DNA of 64,000 bases from Siphonodentalium dalli (GCA_032622095.1 CP136065.1:18590134-18654133), one strand, 5' to 3'; shown: positions 33,497 to 47,290, counted from the stretch's first letter. Numbers and translations: made by a program. The notes: generated from the sequence alone by a model not told the origin.

Positions 33497-34712
33497 GTTC
33501 AAATTCAAATTCATTTATTCATCAGATAACTGTACATAAACAAAATATAACAATTTATATTAAATAAACTCAGATATCTGATGAGGAGAGATATGACTGT
33601 TCAGTCGTCTTCCTGTCCCACCCCTAGGCCATTTCAGCTACACATACATCACTGCATGAGTCACTGTGCTATAAACAAAAGATATAATTGGAATGGTGGG
33701 TTGTTTTTGTTTTCATTTTTTTTGTTTTCAGTGAAAAGCGTAATCTTAAGCGTAAACTAATTCTTCAACTACTTCTTGAAGTCGGTACAAAAGGTGTTAG
33801 TGCATTGGACTGTCTGTGGATACGTCTCTACAATAGAGTCAGCAAGACGCTTTTTGAAAGAATTTCAATGACAATATAACGTATATTTGATTTTAATATA
33901 TTCCATTTATGTGGAATAGCATGAAATGGCAAAAGAGAACTAAATGCAGTTCGGGTTTTTTTCTTCTTCTACGTCTCTGGAATGTAGCATTTTCCTTTCT
34001 TTTTCGATACCAAATAAGGAAGAAGAGATTGTGGTATTGTTTTGTTTCTACAATCGAAAGCGAATAGGTTAACTCTTAAAGTATATAAGTCATGGATCTT
34101 CAATATTTAACATTTAGCAAATAGGGGGTCTGTATGGCTCCTTTATCTTCTTAAATTTATAATGCGTAAAGCCTTTTCTGAATTGTCATTAATCTGTTAC
34201 ATGATTTAGCATTTCCCCACATTTTTATGCCATATAATAAATGGCTTTGTTTTAATGTCAAGTAGAGGGTTTTAATGGGGTAGAATATTTTTGGCTCGGT
34301 TTATAAAATACAGCGAATGAGTAATCGTTGATGCTATTGATGCTACATGAATTTTAAAAGTTAGATTATCATCTATGTGGATTCCCAGAAATTTAAATTA
34401 TTGTTTAGGGCAATCGTTACCAATTATCTCTATCAATTGACCATCTAGGTGATTTCCACATCGATATTCCCCTCCGGTAGGTTGAATTAACATAGAGTTG
34501 GTTTTCTCAATATTTAGCGATAATTTGTTAGCTTTACACCACTGGCTTATATTATTTAGTTCATTGTTGGCTCTCTTGAAACTAATATTGAGGTAATGAT
34601 GTGACAGATTAGCAGTTGTGTCATCTGTAAATGATAATATATTAAGATATGTTCTTCTGTGCATGTCATTGACATATAGTTCAAAAACATGAAACCACAT
34701 CTACACCGTTTG
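33497..34712 (-). mobile_element. 5'-truncated LINE (RT to C-terminus), antisense, 8-bp TSD
   Basis: The minus strand reads LYVNDM, LSFTDDTTANLSHHY and WCKANKLSLNIEKTNSMLIQ (34398-34700), the catalytic and following motifs of a LINE reverse transcriptase, with FTDD in place of F/YADD. Further down, KFLGIHIDDNLTFKIHV and a decayed C-terminal region follow. The 3' end is an (AAATTC)-type tract at about 33499-33520. CAATACAA flanks the segment on both sides (33489-33496 and 34713-34720). Stops and shifts make it inactive. Confidence 0.8.
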
Positions 34713-34720
34713 CAATACAA

Positions 34721-35630
34721 TTAGCTCAGTATACAAAGCTCTAACATGTGTACACATGCACGGACATCGGACAATTGGCAGATACGTGGCATTTACCTCG
34801 ACTTGTAACCAACAAAGATTCTCAACATGTGGTACACTGTTAAATATAACGATCCGTTTAGGTGCTGTAGAATACCAAACTGCGTCTCGGTTCCAAAGCT
34901 TTAGGTATTGAAGTCATACAGTGGTATTATACAGTCTTGAGTACCAAAGCTTTTGATATTATCTCGATACCAACTTGATGACCCAAGCTGATTGGGTATG
35001 TGGCGATCACGTGTGTCGGGTGCAAATGATCAAATTGAAGTGAACCAAATGGCCCAGCATCGACTCGCCGTCACCTGTCGTTTAAAGTAGCCTATAACAA
35101 CGAAGACACACGACAACATCCATTGGCATCTTTTATTTGAAACAGAATTCGGCCTCGACTCACAGGTACAGTTTTGAAGTTTTAGTGTGGCCTAAGATGA
35201 TACAATTTGGTCGCTTGACAACCCAGTGTTCCGGCGAAGCCATGAAAATTTAAATGATAGTTTTTATTTTGGCGAAATTTGGCGAAATTGGATCAAGTAG
35301 TTACTTCGTGTACTGTAGATGTTCTGGAATAATGTCAACACTGTTTGATTTGGGTCTGAAAGTGAACCGGAGACGCTGTTAAACTACAAAAACCGATCTA
35401 TGTTGATATTTTCGAGTTGTTAATTCGGCTGCCACTGTTCACAATTGCTGCTACACTTGGTACTGACACGAGGATAATTCCCCAAAGCTTTGATGTCAAC
35501 CACTAGTGATTAGTACAGGACAATATCAACAACAACATAGAAATTGAAAAAGTTCAGTCGGAATTGGAGTGTCGATATACTCTTCATCGGAATTAATGAT
35601 CGCTAACTGACGTGTGGACACAGCTCAGTC
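34721..35630. other. Non-coding, no recognised feature
   Basis: Nothing recognised in this spacer. Confidence 0.4.
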
Positions 35631-38600
35631 ACTCATTGACATCATATTCATCTATTTTCATCGAAACATATGTGTGGCCATGTCAACGAGTTGAGAACCT
35701 TGTCGCAAAATCATCTTCCAGTACGGAGTCTATTGAACAGATAGGCCTATTGATTCATAGTTGTGTGATGTATGCGTGGCCTGGTTGTAAGGTTGTAGGA
35801 TGTTAATGACCGCGGTGGTACCGCCATTCAACCACGGGCGAGTGGTATCACCGCGATTGACATTTTTCTTTTACGACATTGCTTTATAAATGCATGACAT
35901 TCTTATGTCTCATCATAATGGCACGTCGGGCGCTCGCCAAAAGCGACAAAAATGGGCGACATTTAGTTGCAAAAGAGACAAATCATGCAATATAATGTCG
36001 CTTTTGGTGCACACTTAATGTCGCATGTTTTGTCGCTTTCGGTAGGCCTACGCGTCAGAAGAGCCATTAGGAAGTGACCCGAATAGTATTCCACTGACCA
36101 TACATTCTATATTAACTCATAAGCGGTTGATTAATTAGAGAATGTATAGCTGTATACATGGACCGATGTATCATGTTGTTAACTATCTTGAATGTATCAA
36201 TCGAACTATCTGTGACTGTTGCTGAGTATATCGTTGTCATACATTTGCATGTATCCTGATGTGATGTGCACCCACTAGGATGAATCAAGAAATGAAGTGC
36301 ACATGTCACATGTGGGTGACTGGACAATTTCAAACCAAAACAATAATGCCAATTAAAATGTTTTACTTTTACATAAATTTGAGTGATATCGGTAACTGTG
36401 TTCCTTAGTTCTGTTGTCTTAAAATGGGACGACCAAATCGTATGATTCACATTGGTCGAATTACTATTACTCGTACTTGAAAAGCTCGCATAAAATAACA
36501 GAATAGTACCGGTATAACGAGAAAATGAATGCGATATTATCTACAAAACTCTTTTTGTGTGAGCTCAGCGTTTGTTTATATACCGGCACAGCACATAGAG
36601 AGTGTACGATAAGCAAAACACTCAACACCGTGGCGATATTTTTGGGAGAGTGATTCACATTGACCCATTCAACACCAAAATCTTGTGGCGAAGATTAGTG
36701 AGCGTTCTAACGGTATGTTGCAAACAACATGGTATTAGTTTTAACTAACCAAAGTTCAATAGTGGGGTATTCCCATTGTTGAGTATTTTGCTTATCGTAC
36801 ACTATTTACGTAATGTATTACATGTTCTTTAAAATAATTTGGCTTTGTTTACATAACACAATGCACACACTTGACAATTTCATACTATTTATGCGCTATT
36901 TATGATGGGTATAAAGAAAGGTTTGAGTGAACCACATATTGATCTATAATAGTCTGGTTGGGCTAACAGCCTAACATAGACCGACCAGTCTTCCCGGAAC
37001 AGTGCTCACTGAACATTGTAAGATAGTGAGATCTATATTTCTTGACTATTGAAAATCTGTTTGTTTGAATATTTATATATGTTTATTTTGAATAGTCTCA
37101 GTTTGCGATGTATCGTAAAGATATTTGAGATTTATGGGAAAGTTGTTTTTGGATTTATCGCAAAGGTTTGCTCTCCTTATCCCACATGCGTGCTCAGAAC
37201 AGGTCAGGGAAATCCTGACCTAGACCTGTTTAAGATGTCTGATTTATAGGCCGGATTCGTCATCTCAGGTTTAAACCTCCGAGTTTAAACCTGGTTTAAA
37301 CCTACAATGGCGGTCCAGCCAAACCGGGTCTAAGTGGGCGTTTTTGTCGTTCAGTTTCCAGCTAATTGACAACTCGATTCGGTGATACGAGCAAGCAGTC
37401 AAACTACGCTCTTAACAATCGGACCAAAAGACAAGCCGATATAATGGTTATTGACATGTCATAAATTATCGCGAACACGTGCACGCTCATTGGATTTATT
37501 CATTAAGAAATGAGTATCGCTCATGGACCATTAATCCGATCTCTTTGTGGGTTTAAATCATCTGACAAAGGGCATGTCTATCAGCACGAGTTTCACGCGC
37601 TGTTTATAACTTTGTTTGTGATAGATTTTCTACACGATGCTTTACCCGCAAAGACAAACTTTGGTGTATTTACATTTATATTTTGCATATATTAAAGGGT
37701 ATAGGAGTATGACCGTTTGTCTGTTCGCAACTATTCTAAAACTGATTTGAATATAAGAAAATACAATTTAAAAAAAATGAAAAAATTGTATTGTTAAATT
37801 GAGTAAGGAGTTGTATCTAACAAGAAACATATTTAAAATTTATATTAATATTTGTTTGTCTTAAATTTAATTAAATATCTTTTTAAATTAAAATGTTCAA
37901 ATGATCAAAATGTGCGCAAATTTGACGGAGGCTCCTTTCGCACGAAAGGGCCGCAGGTCCCTCTGACGCTGAATAAAGGCTCCATACTCGAGTCAATACT
38001 GGACCAAGAGGTCAGTCAAGTAAAAGCAATTTGCTTATGAGTGCACACAAGAAGCGGCATCAGAACTGTTTGAAGTGGGCAACCATATTACATGCGTTGC
38101 TTTTTTCAATGTAATAAATTTTCCGTCGTGCAGAAAATCAAAAAGTTCCCAGGTTTTGAACTGGTGGAATATTATGGGAATTTATGGGCGGAGGCAGAGT
38201 AGAGCTCTGTGGCATAATCTACATCAAAATATGTTATCAAATTTGACTCATATAGCGATATAAGTTTAGGAGTGCAAACTTTGTGTACAGCATATCTGGC
38301 CATGCAGTAGCATGGTTTTGGTGTCAAAATTAAAACGTTGAACCATTCAAATTAACTCGTAAAAAACACCAGTATTTGTGATTGCCACAAGCCAAAAAAA
38401 AAAAACCCACACACACAGGATAGTTGTAAAAATCATATTGAAGGAACATGTCCATATCTGAGCAAAGCTCGCGTGCGAATGAATCAACTGTGACATGATA
38501 ACAACAGTCGGCAGTCGCCACTTAGACACGCCCTCACTCGAGATAATTTACAGCTCCACCCTTTGATTGATTGTTTGACAATTCTAAACCTCGATGAAGA

Positions 38601-38718
38601 AAAGACGGATTCGTCATCTCAAGTTTAGCCTCGGTAAAGCTGGTTTAGCTGGACCACCGAATTAGATGGTTTAGTTGCCGGTTTAAGCTTATAAAACGCA
38701 AACAAAATATCGAAATTG
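35631..38718. repeat. 3088-bp tandem duplication, copy 1
   Basis: Every landmark here recurs exactly 3088 bases later. About a dozen substitutions were noticed across the unit (for example GCCTGGTTG / GCCTTGTTG), so identity is above 99%. The unit ends inside a Harbinger-like element whose left end is at 37249, so copy 1 carries a truncated version. A small inverted repeat (GCCAAAAGCGACAAAAATG / TGTCGCTTTTGGTG) lies at 35937-36012. No convincing gene. Confidence 0.95.
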
Positions 38719-41700
38719 ACTCATCGACATCATATTCATCTATTTTCATCGAAACATATGTGTGGCCATGTCAACGAGTTGAGAACCTTGTCGCAAAATC
38801 ATCTTCCAGTACGGAGTCTATTGAACAGATAGGCCTATTGATTCATAGTTGTGTGATGTATGCGTGGCCTTGTTGTAAGGTTGTAGGATGTTAATGACCG
38901 CGGTGGTACCGCCATTCAACCACGGGGGAGTGGTATCACCGCGATTGACATTTTTCTTTTACGACATTGCTTTATAAATGCATGACATTCTTATGTCTCA
39001 TCATAATGGCACGTCGGGCGCTCGCCAAAAGCGACAAAAATGGGCGACATTTAGTTGCAAAAGAGACAAATCATGCAATATAATGTCGCTTTTGGTGCAC
39101 AACTAATGTCGCATGTTTTGTCGCTTTCGGTAGGCCTACGCGTCAGAAGAGCCATTAGGAAGTGACCCGAATAGTATTCCACTGACCATACATTCTATAT
39201 TAACTCATAAGCGGTTGATTAATTAGAGAATGTATAGCTGTATACATGGACCGATGTATCATGTTGTTAACTATCTTGAATGTATCAATCGAACTATCTG
39301 TGACTGTTGCTGAGTATATCGTTGTCATACATGTGCATGTATCCTGATGTGATGTGCACCCACTAGGATGAATCAAGAAATGAAGTGCACATGTCACATG
39401 TGGGTGACTGGACAATTTCAAACCAAAACAATAATGCCAATTAAAATGTTTTACTTTTACATAAATTTGAGTGATATCGGTAACTGTGTTCCTTAGTTCT
39501 GTTGTCTTAAAATGGGACGACCAAATCGTATGATTCACATTGGTCGAATTACTATTACTCGTACTTGAAAAGCTCGCATAAAATAACAGAATAGTACCGG
39601 TATAACGAGAAAATGAATGCGATATTATCCACAAAACTCTTTTTGTGTGAGCTCAGCGTTTGTTTATATACCGGCACAGCACATAGAGAGTGTACGATAA
39701 GCAAAACACTCAACACCGTGGCGATATTTTTGGGAGAGTGATTCACATTGACCCATTCAACACCAAAATCTTGTGGCGAAGATTAGTGAGCGTTCTAACG
39801 GTATGTTGCAAACAACATGGTATTAGTTTTAATTAACCAAAGTTCAATAGTGGGGTATTCCCATTGTTGAGTATTTTGCTTATCGTACACTATTTACGTA
39901 ATGTATTACATGTTCTTTAAAATAATTTGGCTTTGTTTACATAACACAATGCACACACTTGACAATTTCATACTATTTATGCGCTATTTATGATGGGTAT
40001 AAAGAAAGGTTTGAGTGAACCACATATTGATCTATAATAGTCTGGTTGGGCTAACAGCCTAACATAGACCGACCAGTCTTCCCGGAACAGTGCTCACTGA
40101 ACATTGTAAGATAGTGAGATCTATATTTCTTGACTATTGAAAATCTGTTTGTTTGAATATTTATATATGTTTATTTTGAATAGTCTCAGTTTGCGATTTA
40201 TCGTAAAGATATTTGAGATTTATGGGAAAGTTGTTTTTGGATTTATCGCAAAGGTTTGCTCTCCTTATCCCACATGCGTGCTCAGAACAGGTCAGGGAAA
40301 TCCTGACCTAGACCTGTTTAAGATGTCTGATTTATAGGCCGGATTCGTCATCTCAGGTTTAAACCTCCGAGTTTAAACCTGGTTTAAACCTACAATGGCG
40401 GTCCAGCCAAACCGGGTCTAAGTGGGCGTTTTTGTCGTTCAGTTTCCAGCTAATTGACAACTCGATTCGGTGATACGAGCAAGCAGTCAAACTACGCTCT
40501 TAACAATCGGACCAAAAGACAAGCCGATATAATGGTTATTGACATGTCATAAATTATCGCGAACACGTGCACGCTCATTGGATTTATTCATTAAGAAATG
40601 AGTATCGCTCATGGACCATTAATCCGATCTCTTTGTGGGTTTAAATCATCTGACAAAGGGCATGTCTATCAGCACGAGTTTCACGCGCTGTTTATAACTT
40701 TGTTTGTGATAGATTTTCTACACGATGCTTTACCCGCAAAGACAAATTTTGGTGTATTTACATTTATATTTTGCATGTATTAAAGGGTATATACGTATGA
40801 CCGTTTGTCTGTTCGCAACTATTCTAAAACTGATTTGAATATAAGAAATTACAATTTAAAAAAAATGAAAAAATTGTATTGTTAAATTGAGTAAGGAGTT
40901 GTATCTAACAAGAAACATATTTAAAATTTATATTAATATTTGTTTGTCTTAAATTTAATTAAATATCTTTTTAAATTAAAATGTTCAAATGATCAAAATG
41001 TGCGCAAATTTGACGGAGGCTCCTTTCGCACGAAAGGGCCGCAGGTCCCTCTGACGCTGAATAAAGGCTCCATACTCGAGTCAATACTGGACCAAGAGGT
41101 CAGTCAAGTAAAAGCAATTTGCTTATGAGTGCACACAAGAAGCGGCATCAGAACTGTTTGAAGTGGGCAACCATATTACATGCGTTGCTTTTTTCAATGT
41201 AATAAATTTTCCGTCGTGCAGAAAATCAAAAAGTTCCCAGGTTTTGAACTGGTGGAATATTATGGGAATTTATGGGCGGAGGCAGAGTAGAGCTCTGTGG
41301 CATAATCTACATCAAAATATGTTATCAAATTTGACTCATATAGCGATATAAGTTTAGGAGTGCAAACTTTGTGTATAGCATATCTGGCCATGCAGTAGCA
41401 TGGTTTTGGTGTCAAAATTAAAACGTTGAACCATTCAAATTAACTCGTAAAAAACACCAGTATTTGTGATTGCCACAAGCCAAAAAAAAAAACCCACACA
41501 CACAGGATAGTTGTAAAAATCATATTGAAGGAACATGTCCATATCTGAGCAAAGCTCGCGTGCGAATGAATCAACTGTGACATGATAACAACAGTCGGCA
41601 GTCGCCACTTAGACACGCCCTCACTCGAGATAATTTACAGCTCCACCCTTTGATTGATTGTTTGACAATTCTAAACCTCGATGAAGAAAAGACGGATTCG

Positions 41701-41807
41701 TCATCTCAAGTTTAGCCTCGGTAAAGCTGGTTTAGCTGGACCACCGAATTAGATGGTTTAGTTGCCGGTTTAAGCTTATAAAACGCAAACAAAATATCGA
41801 AATTGAC
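38719..41807. repeat. 3088-bp tandem duplication, copy 2
   Basis: Starts at a short shared ACTCAT(T/C)GACATC junction, consistent with microhomology-mediated or unequal-exchange duplication. The A tract near 41480 is one base shorter than in copy 1, the only indel noticed. The sequence after 41807 is unique and completes the Harbinger-like element. Confidence 0.95.
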
Positions 41808-42135
41808 AAAAATTAATCCCCACATGCTTTATAGGTGTGAGTTGTTCTCGCTTATAAATTTCCAATCAAAATATGGTCGCTGTCGTAATTATTGATTTTC
41901 GCAATCAATAAAACGAGGCGGTCCGCATTAGGAAAGTACGATTAATTATCTTGACGACACAGAGACACTACTGCTAAACCACTGGTCTGGCTGGACCAGG
42001 TTTAAACCAATGATGACGAATGCGTCAGTTAGACCTGCGGTCACGGGTTTAAACCACGGATTTTGCTGACTCACGGCGGTTTAAACCTAGAGGTTTACGT
42101 AGACCAGGTCTAAACATGAGATGACGAATCGGGCC
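40337..42135. mobile_element. Harbinger-like TIR element (1.8 kb, non-autonomous)
   Basis: Left end GGCCGGATTCGTCATCTCA and right end (inverse GGCCCGATTCGTCATCTCA) differ at one base. ATA flanks both sides (40334-40336, 42136-42138). GGCC-starting TIRs with a 3-bp TSD suggest PIF/Harbinger. Subterminal regions are packed with GTTTAAAC / GGTTTAAACC palindromes on both sides. No transposase was recognised; an exon-like CpG-rich patch (about 41010-41110) has no known domain. A truncated copy (37249-38718) lies in the upstream duplicate. Confidence 0.7.
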
Positions 42136-42179
42136 ATAATGTTTACCCATTAGCGCCAGCGCATACAAATCAAAAATCA

Positions 42180-43170
42180 TAAACATCTATGCGAGAAATC
42201 CCAAGGTATAATCGCAAAGTATAATCACAAAGGTTTGCGTGTTATCGCAAAGATGTTTGATAAATTGCAAAGTTGTTTTGGGATTTATTGCAAAGGTTTT
42301 CACCCCTTATCACCACATGCATGCTGGTTGTGAAAGACCGATCGGTATATGTTATCCCGACCGTGCTATTATAGATCGATTGGTGGTTCACCCACGCTTG
42401 TTTTATTTTGTTTATACGGATCTATACGGATCAAGCCCATTAGTGCCAACGCATAAAAATATATCTGCAATAAATCACAAACCATTGCGATAAATATCAA
42501 ACATCTTTGGGATAAATCGCAAAGTATAATCACCAAGTAGTTTGAGAGTTATCGTAAAGATGTTTGAGATTTATCGCTAAGGTTTGCGAGTTATCGCAAA
42601 GGTGTTTGTGATTTTTCACAAAGATTTGCTCCCCTTATCCCACATGCATTCTGGCTGCGAAAGACCGACCGGTCTATTTTAGCCAGACCGTGCTATTATA
42701 GATCGATTGGTGGTTCACCCGGACCTGTTTAAGATGTCTGATGCATTATGTCTATATGGTTCAAGCCTATTAGTGTCAACATATACAAATATATCTGCAA
42801 AAATCACAAACCTGTGCGATATATCTCAAACATCTTTGGGATAAATCGCAAAGAATAATCACCAAGTAGTTTGAGAGTTATCATAAAGATGTTTGAGATT
42901 TATCTCAAAGCTTTGCAAGTTATCGAAAATGTGTTTGTGATTTTTCGCAAAGTTGTTTTGTTATTTATCGCTTGCATGCTGGCTGTGAAAGACCGATCAT
43001 TCCAATTTAACCCGACCGTGCTATTATATATATATATGGGAAAATCACAAACCATTGCGATTAATCGCAAACATTTGTAATAAATCGAAATCCTTTGCAC
43101 TAAATCGCATAAATTTGTCATAAAGTAGTTTGCGATTCGCAAAGATTTGCGATTTATCGCAATGTAGTTT
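42180..43170. repeat. 327-bp tandem repeat, about 3 units, rich in TTATCGCAAAG
   Basis: CCGTGCTATTATAGATCGAT recurs at 42361 and 42688, and as CCGTGCTATTATATATATA at 43016, a 327-328-bp period. Within units, inverted and direct variants of TTATCGCAAAGG and GATAAATCGCAAA alternate. Related sequence also lies at about 37090-37210 and 40180-40300. Non-coding. Confidence 0.75.
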
Positions 43171-43592
43171 TTTATTTTTTATTATACCTGTCTAATATGT
43201 TTGATTTATGGTTACTTTATTATTATTGCACACAAATTAAGAAATTTGGCCGATTATTTTAGACATTCAGACACATTTTACTCCACGTGCAGGGAACAGG
43301 TCGGGGAGATCCTGAAATTCAGGTATTAAATCTTGAATTAAGTACAAAAACACGATCATGGTTCTATACTAATAAAAGTAATATAATTTGGATTAATCAT
43401 TTTGCACTATGCAAGAGGTTTCCATATAACTGATACCATGATCTCGTCGAACCTCGATCGGAGTTTTGTACAAAATTCGATTTTTAAACGCCGTGGCATC
43501 ATTTGTAATCTAACATGGCACATTGTTAAATTTGCCGTCAGACATTTTTTCGGAATATCGAGTCCTTGGTATATGGGCATGTTCTCCACATA

Positions 43593-43800
43593 GTACCTAT
43601 ATATTTGGTACTCTGGCGTACCAAATTGTTGGTACTGAAGTACCAAATATTGTTCGTACTCTGTTGGTACCTAAATATTTGGTACCCCAGCAGGTACTCC
43701 AGAGTACCTGTCTTGATATGTGGTACTCCAGACTACCAACAATTTGGTACTCCCCACGGGACAAGTTCAGTACATACGTAGGTACTCTGGTGTACACGTA
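43593..43800. repeat. Cluster of GGTAC palindromes forming an inverted repeat
   Basis: About ten copies of GGTACT/AGTACC-type palindromes lie within 200 bp. The left half TACCAAATTGTTGGTA and the right half TACCAACAATTTGGTA are inverse copies, so the whole region folds back. It may be a small foldback MITE; no TSD was identified. Confidence 0.6.
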
Positions 43801-44119
43801 AAACTTACGCTATATTTAAATAAACAGCATGTGTTAATATAACTCATGATTCGCTTATTATGGCCAATTTATGGGGCTGGTATATTATAACAAGGAAGGT
43901 AAGACAGCAGTATCCTTTATTTTTCCACTTAAAATAATGTTTTCGAATATGTATACAGATAGTGATTTTTTTCTTAGTTCGTTCAGATTAACCAGAGGTC
44001 GCGAAAATTATAATTTTGGAAAAATAACAGTATTTGCTATTTATATAGTTGGTTTGGCCCACCAATATTACAGCAAATCAGCAAGAACACCAACATAATA
44101 GCATTCTAGCAGAACGACT
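43801..44119. other. Non-coding, no recognised feature
   Basis: Nothing recognised. Confidence 0.35.
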
Positions 44120-44897
44120 TAGGGTCCATTCTCATTGCACACGCGCGTGCGATTAATCGCAGCGTTTTTTAAGGTACGTGTTAACATATTAACGCAGTGC
44201 GATTCGTGATCAATTATCTTCCTCAATCAGCCATGTCCTATTCGTGACCAATCATTATTGCAATCAGCCTCGTCATTGAGATAGCCGTTACAGAGAATGG
44301 CATGGTTCACTCGGTCACATATACTATCCGGGTACAGTCATTCTCATAACTGATGGGCGATAAAATAATAAATGTACGGGAAGGAAATGGCTTGGAAAGA
44401 AGTTTCCTACGTATAGCTAGCATCCGTGGTGATTTTTGTAGAATTCAATCGAATTATATTACCTGTCAGTCTCGCGCAAAACTGTACCCAACATTGTGAA
44501 TATATATAGAGTGATGGTAATGTGCCGTTTAGCATGTGCGATCACTGATGATAAGCCGCCGAATGATGACGATCAAATTGAAATCAATCGCTCATGCGAA
44601 CAGCGTCCTGGCGACAGAATGAGACCTTAAACGATGCGTTTGTGACTCTTAAGGTCGAATTCTGAGTCCCATCACTTATTCTATTTGAATGGTGGTTCGT
44701 CAATTATAAATTATAGTACCGCGTTGTCACTGTTGCCAGCGGCTATACAAATAAGCACTCGATGATGGGGGAGAGGGGGGGGGGTATTCTGAAGAAGAAA
44801 AAAAACGTTCATACAGAGGGTTAACATGAAAATCCCTCCCAACCATGGGTCTACCATCCTCCCTGCATGCAAATCTATTTGTTTTTCCTCCAACAAA

Positions 44898-45330
44898 TGT
44901 GAGGTAATGGTCACATAGATATATATAGGTACAAGTCTTTATTACGTCGTGAGATAAGATACAAGCAGTGTATACAAATATGACAATCGATGATCCTAGT
45001 GTTAGAATAGTCGAGCCTCTACGTATTAGAGGCTCGGAAGTGGAATAGGAAAAGCATGAGGTGATGGGATGTGGTTGTCTCTTATATACTATTTGGGACG
45101 CATATTAGATGAGGCGTTTGGCAATACACATCGGGATTGGTTCCTTCGTTATGGGCATTTCCCTTGCCCATATTTGGGAGCCATCTTCATTGTGTGTATA
45201 TCTTCGCTGAGAATAAGACGTGTGAGGTTTCGAGAACCGAACACGAATATCTGAGTTTGGGGTTTTATATATTGGGACATTCGTATAGTTTGAATCAAGT
45301 TGTGAGATTATAATGGGTAGTTATCTCACA
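44898..45330 (-). repeat. LTR at the left side (433 bp)
   Basis: TG..CA termini. Includes a perfect hairpin GAGCCTCTA-CGTAT-TAGAGGCTC (45014-45036) and a second, TATGGGC-ATTTCCCTT-GCCCATA (45150-45172). Both are kept in the other LTR. The frame at 45069-45254 is repeated in both LTRs and is not taken as a gene. Confidence 0.9.
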
Positions 45331-46754
45331 TATGTCCCCTACCCGTGTAAGATTTTTAGCGCAGCGGAAAATCTTATGTAACATCAAAATTATGGACCTA
45401 ACTGGGGTAATGGTGATCATGTAATGTGGATGAGGCTGAAATTGTAGCACATTGGTAATAGACGTACATATAATAACAATGCATTCAATAATAAAATGGT
45501 GAAATAAATTATGATGAGAGACAATTCGTTTTTACCATTGCTGTAAATGTTTGCACATATTTATAATTTTAGATATGAATGTGTTGGGGTCAAGTTGACC
45601 TTTTGGCTGGAGTGTGGCGTATTGGTTTGGTGATTCATCTTGTTAAGAACACGTGTGTTTATGAGATGGTGCTCGTGGCATGTTAATTGATCTGTTTCTT
45701 GATGCTTATATTTCACAGCCTATCGTGTCATAATATAGCGTTGCTTTGTTGCAGCTGTTCAGACATTTTCGCAGTAACGATATTTGGGGTAGAAATATGC
45801 CCCTTATGGAAAATGATGTGGTGAAGTATATAAGTATATATATAATTAAATATATTTGGAGCGCGCGTGTTTGACATATATCATATCGACGATAGCCGAA
45901 CTGATTGGCATTTGCTAGTAGCTTTCAATTTTATTGATATTAGATACGAATGTCGCGTCCTTTAGTCTTATCGAACCCATGTGTGATGAGTCATATAAGT
46001 CTGGCTGTATATGTGAAGTTGCGTGTGTTTATATGTACAGGTGGATATGCCTTTATATAAATAAAAAATATTATCATTGCATGGTGATCTATATCGGTAG
46101 CATTGTATATGAATGGTAAGTGTATGTTCCTATTTAATTGTATTGATATATTTGAACAAAATGTGTTCGTGACGTGATATTTTGTTCCTGGACAAATTAT
46201 ATCGGAAATTTGTATTCCGTTGTCCTATTGGAACAACTCGATGATTGTACGTGTGTGGGATTTGGATGAAGAAACTTGATGCTTCTATATACGTGGGTTC
46301 TATACATCGTTTGGCCTTAATGAATAGTAATGGTAGTATGAACTGATGTTGGACATGTGTTAATTTTAGTTATAAGATCCGATATAGGGCGTATATGAAT
46401 ATGTTATTAATGACAGTTAATCATTGGCAAGTATATTTGACAATAATATATGGGGTAGGGAAGAATGTGATAAATATTGCTTAAGGACTGACAATATTTG
46501 TGTCGTTTGGGATAAAGTGCACATGGTGAGCCTATTTTGGCACTGTATATGCACATTTTGGTAAGCGGCGGTATTGGGTGAAGTTTGTACGTGAATTTCG
46601 TGTTCACGTGTATTGGATTTTTGTTTTATGCACGATATAGATGCATGTGGGGTCCGTGTATTGCGCGTTACATGTATGTAAGAGTGAGCTTCCGTTAGCT
46701 CTGTACATGTATTTGGGATTTTTATGCACGATTGTGCACTGTGTGTTTTATACA

Positions 46755-47290
46755 TGTTAAGTTAACTGGACCTTGATTGGCCGTTAACATGTACGTTGTA
46801 TTTGGAGATTTTCTTGTGGAAGGGCGTTCGGGTATCATGGGAATTGGATGGGGAATGGTATATGAGGATTTGATGGGTAACTGTGTACACACGTTTGTCG
46901 TGTGTTATAGGTTACTTGTTAAGTTAATTAGGCCTTGACTGGCCGTTAACATGTACGTTGTATTTGGAGATTTTCTTGTGGAAGGGCGTTCGGGTGTCAT
47001 GGGAATTGGATGGGGAATGGCATATGAGGATTTGATGGGTAACTGTGTGCACACGTTTGTCGTGTGTTATAGATTACATGTTAAGTTAATTAGGCCTTGA
47101 TTGGCCGTTAACATGTACGTTGTATTTGGAGATTTTCTTGTGGAAGGGCGTTCGGGTGTCATGGGAATTGGATGGGGAATGGCATGTGAGGATTTGATAG
47201 GTAACTGTGTACACACGTTTGTCGTGTGTTATATATTACATGTTAAGTTAATTAGGCCTTGATTGGCCGTTAACATGTACGTTATGGGCA
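46755..47290. repeat. 162-bp tandem repeat, about 3.3 units, inside the LTR element
   Basis: GGCCGTTAACATGTACGTTG recurs at about 46779, 46941, 47103 and 47265. Units are over 95% alike. The last unit runs directly into TATGGGCATTTCCCTTGCCC, a hairpin also present in the LTRs. Confidence 0.9.

Noticed and set aside
36112-36450. 112-codon minus-strand frame repeated at 39200-39634
   Set aside because: Present twice only because of the 3088-bp duplication; no domain recognised.
45069-45254. 61-codon frame found in both LTRs
   Set aside because: Part of the LTR, not a separate gene.
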